Assembly (NCBI GenBank): GCA_037179515.1
Contig: JAXCGZ010022180.1
Span: forward strand, 1 to 16,678
Reading direction: 5' to 3'
Origin: Halocaridina rubra
Taxonomy: Eukaryota > Arthropoda > Malacostraca > Decapoda > Atyidae
Length of the DNA stretch: 16,678 nucleotides
The notes beneath the pieces were generated by a model that was not told where the DNA came from, searched no databases, and worked only from the letters and a program-made list of their open reading frames with translations. How positions within the stretch are numbered: position 1 is the stretch's first letter; the number at the start of each line of letters is the position of its first letter. This document shows, piece by piece, positions 14,042-16,678 of this stretch. Both the position numbers and the translations under genes were made by a program.

Positions 14042-16594
14042 GCTCGCATAAATACTGGGTCAGAGAGCATTATAATAACTGTTGTATACAACCCACCAAG
14101 GAACCAAAATAGGCTTGAAATTTATGAGGAAAGTCATATAGGTACTATTGAAGTCATAAACTCAGTTGTTAACATGGCACGGGAGAAAAAATTTAGGATT
14201 TTGATTATGGGAGACTTTAATCATAAAGAGATAGATTGGATAAATCTTGACCCACACAGTGGTGAGGACTCATTCGGGGCAAGATTCCTAGATTGCGTAC
14301 AAGGAAATTTCCTACACCAACATGTAATGGAACCAACAAGAGCCAGGGGTGGGGATGAGCCATCACTACTTGATCTAGTGTTCACAGAAAATGTGTTGGA
14401 TATTGAAAATATTGAGTATGAACCACCAATTGGAAAGAGTTACCACTGTGTGTTGTTGATGGAGTATATCATTGAAGATATTCTTCCTGAGAGTAGAGGC
14501 ACTGAGGACATGAGGAGGAACTATCCGAAAGGAGATTACATCAAAATGAATGAGCTTTTTGCAGTTATTGACTGGAGAACCTTATTTTACAACAAATCTG
14601 TACAAGAAATGTATGACATCTTTTGTGAGAAATATGGTAAGATAGTAGATTGCTGCATACCTGTCACCAAAGTAGGTGTAATTCATGCCAGAGAGAAATG
14701 GTTCGATAATGGGTGTAAAAGAGCTAAGGAGTGGAGAGACAAATGCTGGAAAAGGTATAGGAGGAGAAAAAACATAAATGCCTGGCAAGCCTCCAAAAGA
14801 GCAAGAAATGACTACCTAAGTAAAAGGAGAGAGGCAGAGAGAGATTATGAGAGGAACATCACCAGGAAGGCTAAAGAAAATCCCAAGCTTTTCCACAGCT
14901 TTATCAGAGGAAAACTGAAGGTAAAAGAACAGGTTTTAAGGCTAAAGAGAGCGGATGGAAGCTTCACTGAGACGGACGAAGAGATCTGCAAAGAATTGAA
15001 CAAGGAGTTTCAGTCAGTATTTACAGTAGAAAATACCCCACCCCCTCAGATTGCAGTGATAGAAGCTCAAGGGCCGGTATTAGAGAACATCAACCTTACA
15101 GCCACAGAGGTATGCAAGGCGCTGATGGATTTAGATGTTCATAAAGCTACAGGTCCTGATGACATATCCCCTCATGTGCTTAAAAAAATGCGCAACACAA
15201 TATCAGTGGCACTAAGTATCATATTTAAGGAGTCACTGGAGTCGGGGGAGATTCCAAGATGCTGGAAACAAGCATATATGATACCTATCTTCAAAAAGGG
15301 AAGGAGGGATACGGCTCTGAACTATAGACCAGTTTCCTTGACCAGCATAGTTTGCAAAGTTATGGAGAAACTACTAAGGAAACATATCTCTCTTCACTTG
15401 GAATCCTTCAACTTTTTGTCAGTGAGGCAACATGGCTTCAGAGAAGGTAGATCAACAGTAACAAACTTATTAGAATTTTATGATGAGGTAAGCCAAATCT
15501 TACAGGAAAGAGAGGGCTGGGCAGATTGCATATTCCTAGACTTCCAGAAAGCGTTTGACACTGTTCCACATGGGAGACTTATTAGGAAGCTGCACTCAAT
15601 GGCTAGAATAGGTGGAAATGTTTTGGAATGGATAAAAACTTACTTAGAAGGAAGGGAACAGAGGGTTAGAGTAAGACACTCAGTGTCTGAATGGAGAAGA
15701 GTTAGTAGTGGAGTTCCACAGGGTTCAGTTTTGGGGCCACTTTTGTTCCTTGTATATGTAAATGACCTACCAGAGTCTGTAAATTCATTCATGAATATGT
15801 TTGCAGATGATGCAAAGATTGTGAAGAAAGTAAAAAACGAGAACAATGGTAGAGAACTTCAGGAGGATCTAAATAATCTGCATGAGTGGTCAGAAAAGTG
15901 GCTAATGAAATTCAATACCTCAAAATGTAAGGTAATGAGAATGGGTACAAGTGCAAGAAGGCCCAAGCTTGACTACTCGGTGGCTGGAGTACAGCTTCAA
16001 GAGACAGAAAATGAGAGAGATCTAGGAGTAAACATACTGGCAGATTTGTCTCCAGAAATACATATAAATGGCGTAGTAAGGGCAGCATATGCATTCTTAT
16101 CAAATGTAAGGGTAGCCTTCAGGCACATGGACAAGGAAATGTTCAGAAATATTTATGTAACCTATGTGAGGCCAAAACTCGAATATGCAGCCCCCTTTTG
16201 GAATCCGCATTTGAAAAAGCACATAGCTAAGCTTGAAAAAGTTCAAAGACATGCCACGAAACTGGTGCCAGAAATACGCAATCTCAGTTATGATGAGAGG
16301 CTGAGGGAATTAGACTTGCCATCACTCGAAGCTAGAAGAGTAAGGGGGGATATGGTGACAGTCTTTAAATTCCTTCATGGTTATGATAGAGTGGATAGGG
16401 ATCGATATTTCGATATGGCTGGCTCTAGAACTAGAAGTCATAGTTTGAAGCTTCGTAAGAAAACTTCTTTGCAGGATGTAAGGAAATACTTTTTCAGTGT
16501 AAGAGTAGTTGATAATTGGAATTGGCTAAGCGAGGAGGTAGTTAATGCTATCTCAATCCATAGTTTTAAGGACAGGTACGATAAGTATCACTAA
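14042..16594 (+). pseudogene. C3 ORF2, truncated EN and full RT, probably defective
   Basis: 850 open codons corresponding to residues 91-940 of the C2 ORF2. EN lacks the Asn and first Glu of the active site through truncation, and the SDH Asp is Tyr (codon 14441-14443, reads KSYH), so nicking activity should be gone. In RT, paired indels at 15180-15199 (seven A instead of six, then one A fewer) shift the frame for a few bases and change KKCANT to KKMRNT without breaking the ORF. Other changes include AYMIP for ANVIP. RT motifs NYRPVSL, FLDFQKAFD, GVPQGSVLGP and FADD are intact. The first ATG is 14174, but nothing marks it as a real start. Confidence 0.88.
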
Positions 16595-16618
16595 GTCTAA
16601 AATGGAACCGATCAGGAG

Positions 16619-16650
16619 ACGGGAAGATACGAGCTTTGGGCTCTTTCCGT
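16619..16650 (+). other. 3'UTR hairpin of C3, stem damaged
   Basis: Same position as in C1 and C2, but one C is missing from the right arm (TTTCCGT instead of TTCCCGT), which costs a base pair in the outer stem. The inner GAGC/GCTC stem is kept. Confidence 0.45.
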
Positions 16651-16653
16651 AAA

Positions 16654-16678
16654 CACAATTAGGTAATCACAATTAGGT
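16654..16678 (+). repeat. C3 tail units, cut by the window end
   Basis: One complete CACAATTAGGTAAT unit (16654-16667) and the first 11 bases of a second. Whether a (CA)n run and another copy follow cannot be seen. Confidence 0.9.

Larger units (their letters stand above)
14040..16678 (+). mobile_element. CR1-like LINE copy C3, 5'-truncated in EN, runs off window
   Basis: Third copy in the same orientation. Identity to C2 starts at 14040 (equivalent to 11382 in C2), so ORF1 and the first 90 ORF2 codons are missing. The 3'UTR and at least one full and one partial tail unit are present at the window edge. It carries more amino-acid changes than C1 or C2, including a lost EN catalytic residue, suggesting an older or unconstrained copy. 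Confidence 0.92.

Noticed and set aside
7111..16678. Tandem segmental duplication or satellite with about 3.6-kb units
   Set aside because: The three copies have different 5' ends and different tail unit counts, which fits separate insertions better than duplication of one unit.

Overview
The window looks like repeat-rich genomic DNA from a eukaryote, most likely an invertebrate animal. No host gene, operon, Shine-Dalgarno-led gene, RNA gene or CRISPR array is visible. About 88% of it is five copies of non-LTR retrotransposons (LINEs) of the Jockey superfamily, with APE-type endonuclease (EN) and reverse transcriptase (RT). The dense (TA)n and (CA)n microsatellites and the CR1-like and L2/Daphne-like proteins would fit an arthropod such as a crustacean, but the species cannot be fixed from the sequence.

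Left part (1-5766, all on the minus strand). Element A (about 23-4041) has an ORF1 cut short at its 5' end and an intact 1018-residue EN-RT ORF2. The two ORFs overlap by 14 nt, and a short 3'UTR with AATAAA ends in a (TTA)n tail. Directly upstream in the same orientation lies element B (about 4041-5766). B is related to A but a different family. It is heavily 5'-truncated, keeps only RT plus the C-terminal region, and ends in a (TTTGAC)n tail into which A's broken ORF1 is joined.

Middle (5767-7110). About 0.8 kb is unrecognised. It is followed by an approximately 300-bp (TA)n tract, a compact block of inverted and direct repeats, and a (CA)25 microsatellite.

Right part (7111-16678, plus strand). 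Three copies of one CR1-like LINE family (C1, C2, C3) stand head to tail. Each is 5'-truncated at a different point. The sequence immediately before every copy is a (CA)n run. C1 and C2 have a short 3'UTR with a potential hairpin and a 14-nt tail unit, CACAATTAGGTAAT, that runs straight into CACACA; C3 has the same tail but its hairpin stem is damaged and the window ends inside the tail. C1 and C2 have intact 940-codon ORF2 frames differing at about a dozen residues. C3 is truncated inside EN and carries a lost catalytic Asp and a pair of compensating indels.

The main biological signal is this array: independent insertions of one CR1-like family, all in one orientation and all at (CA)n. It suggests a LINE that targets microsatellites and stacks on its own tails. 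A second signal is that ORF2 in this family has no ATG, overlaps ORF1 in the -1 frame, and in C1 has a canonical slippery heptamer in the overlap.
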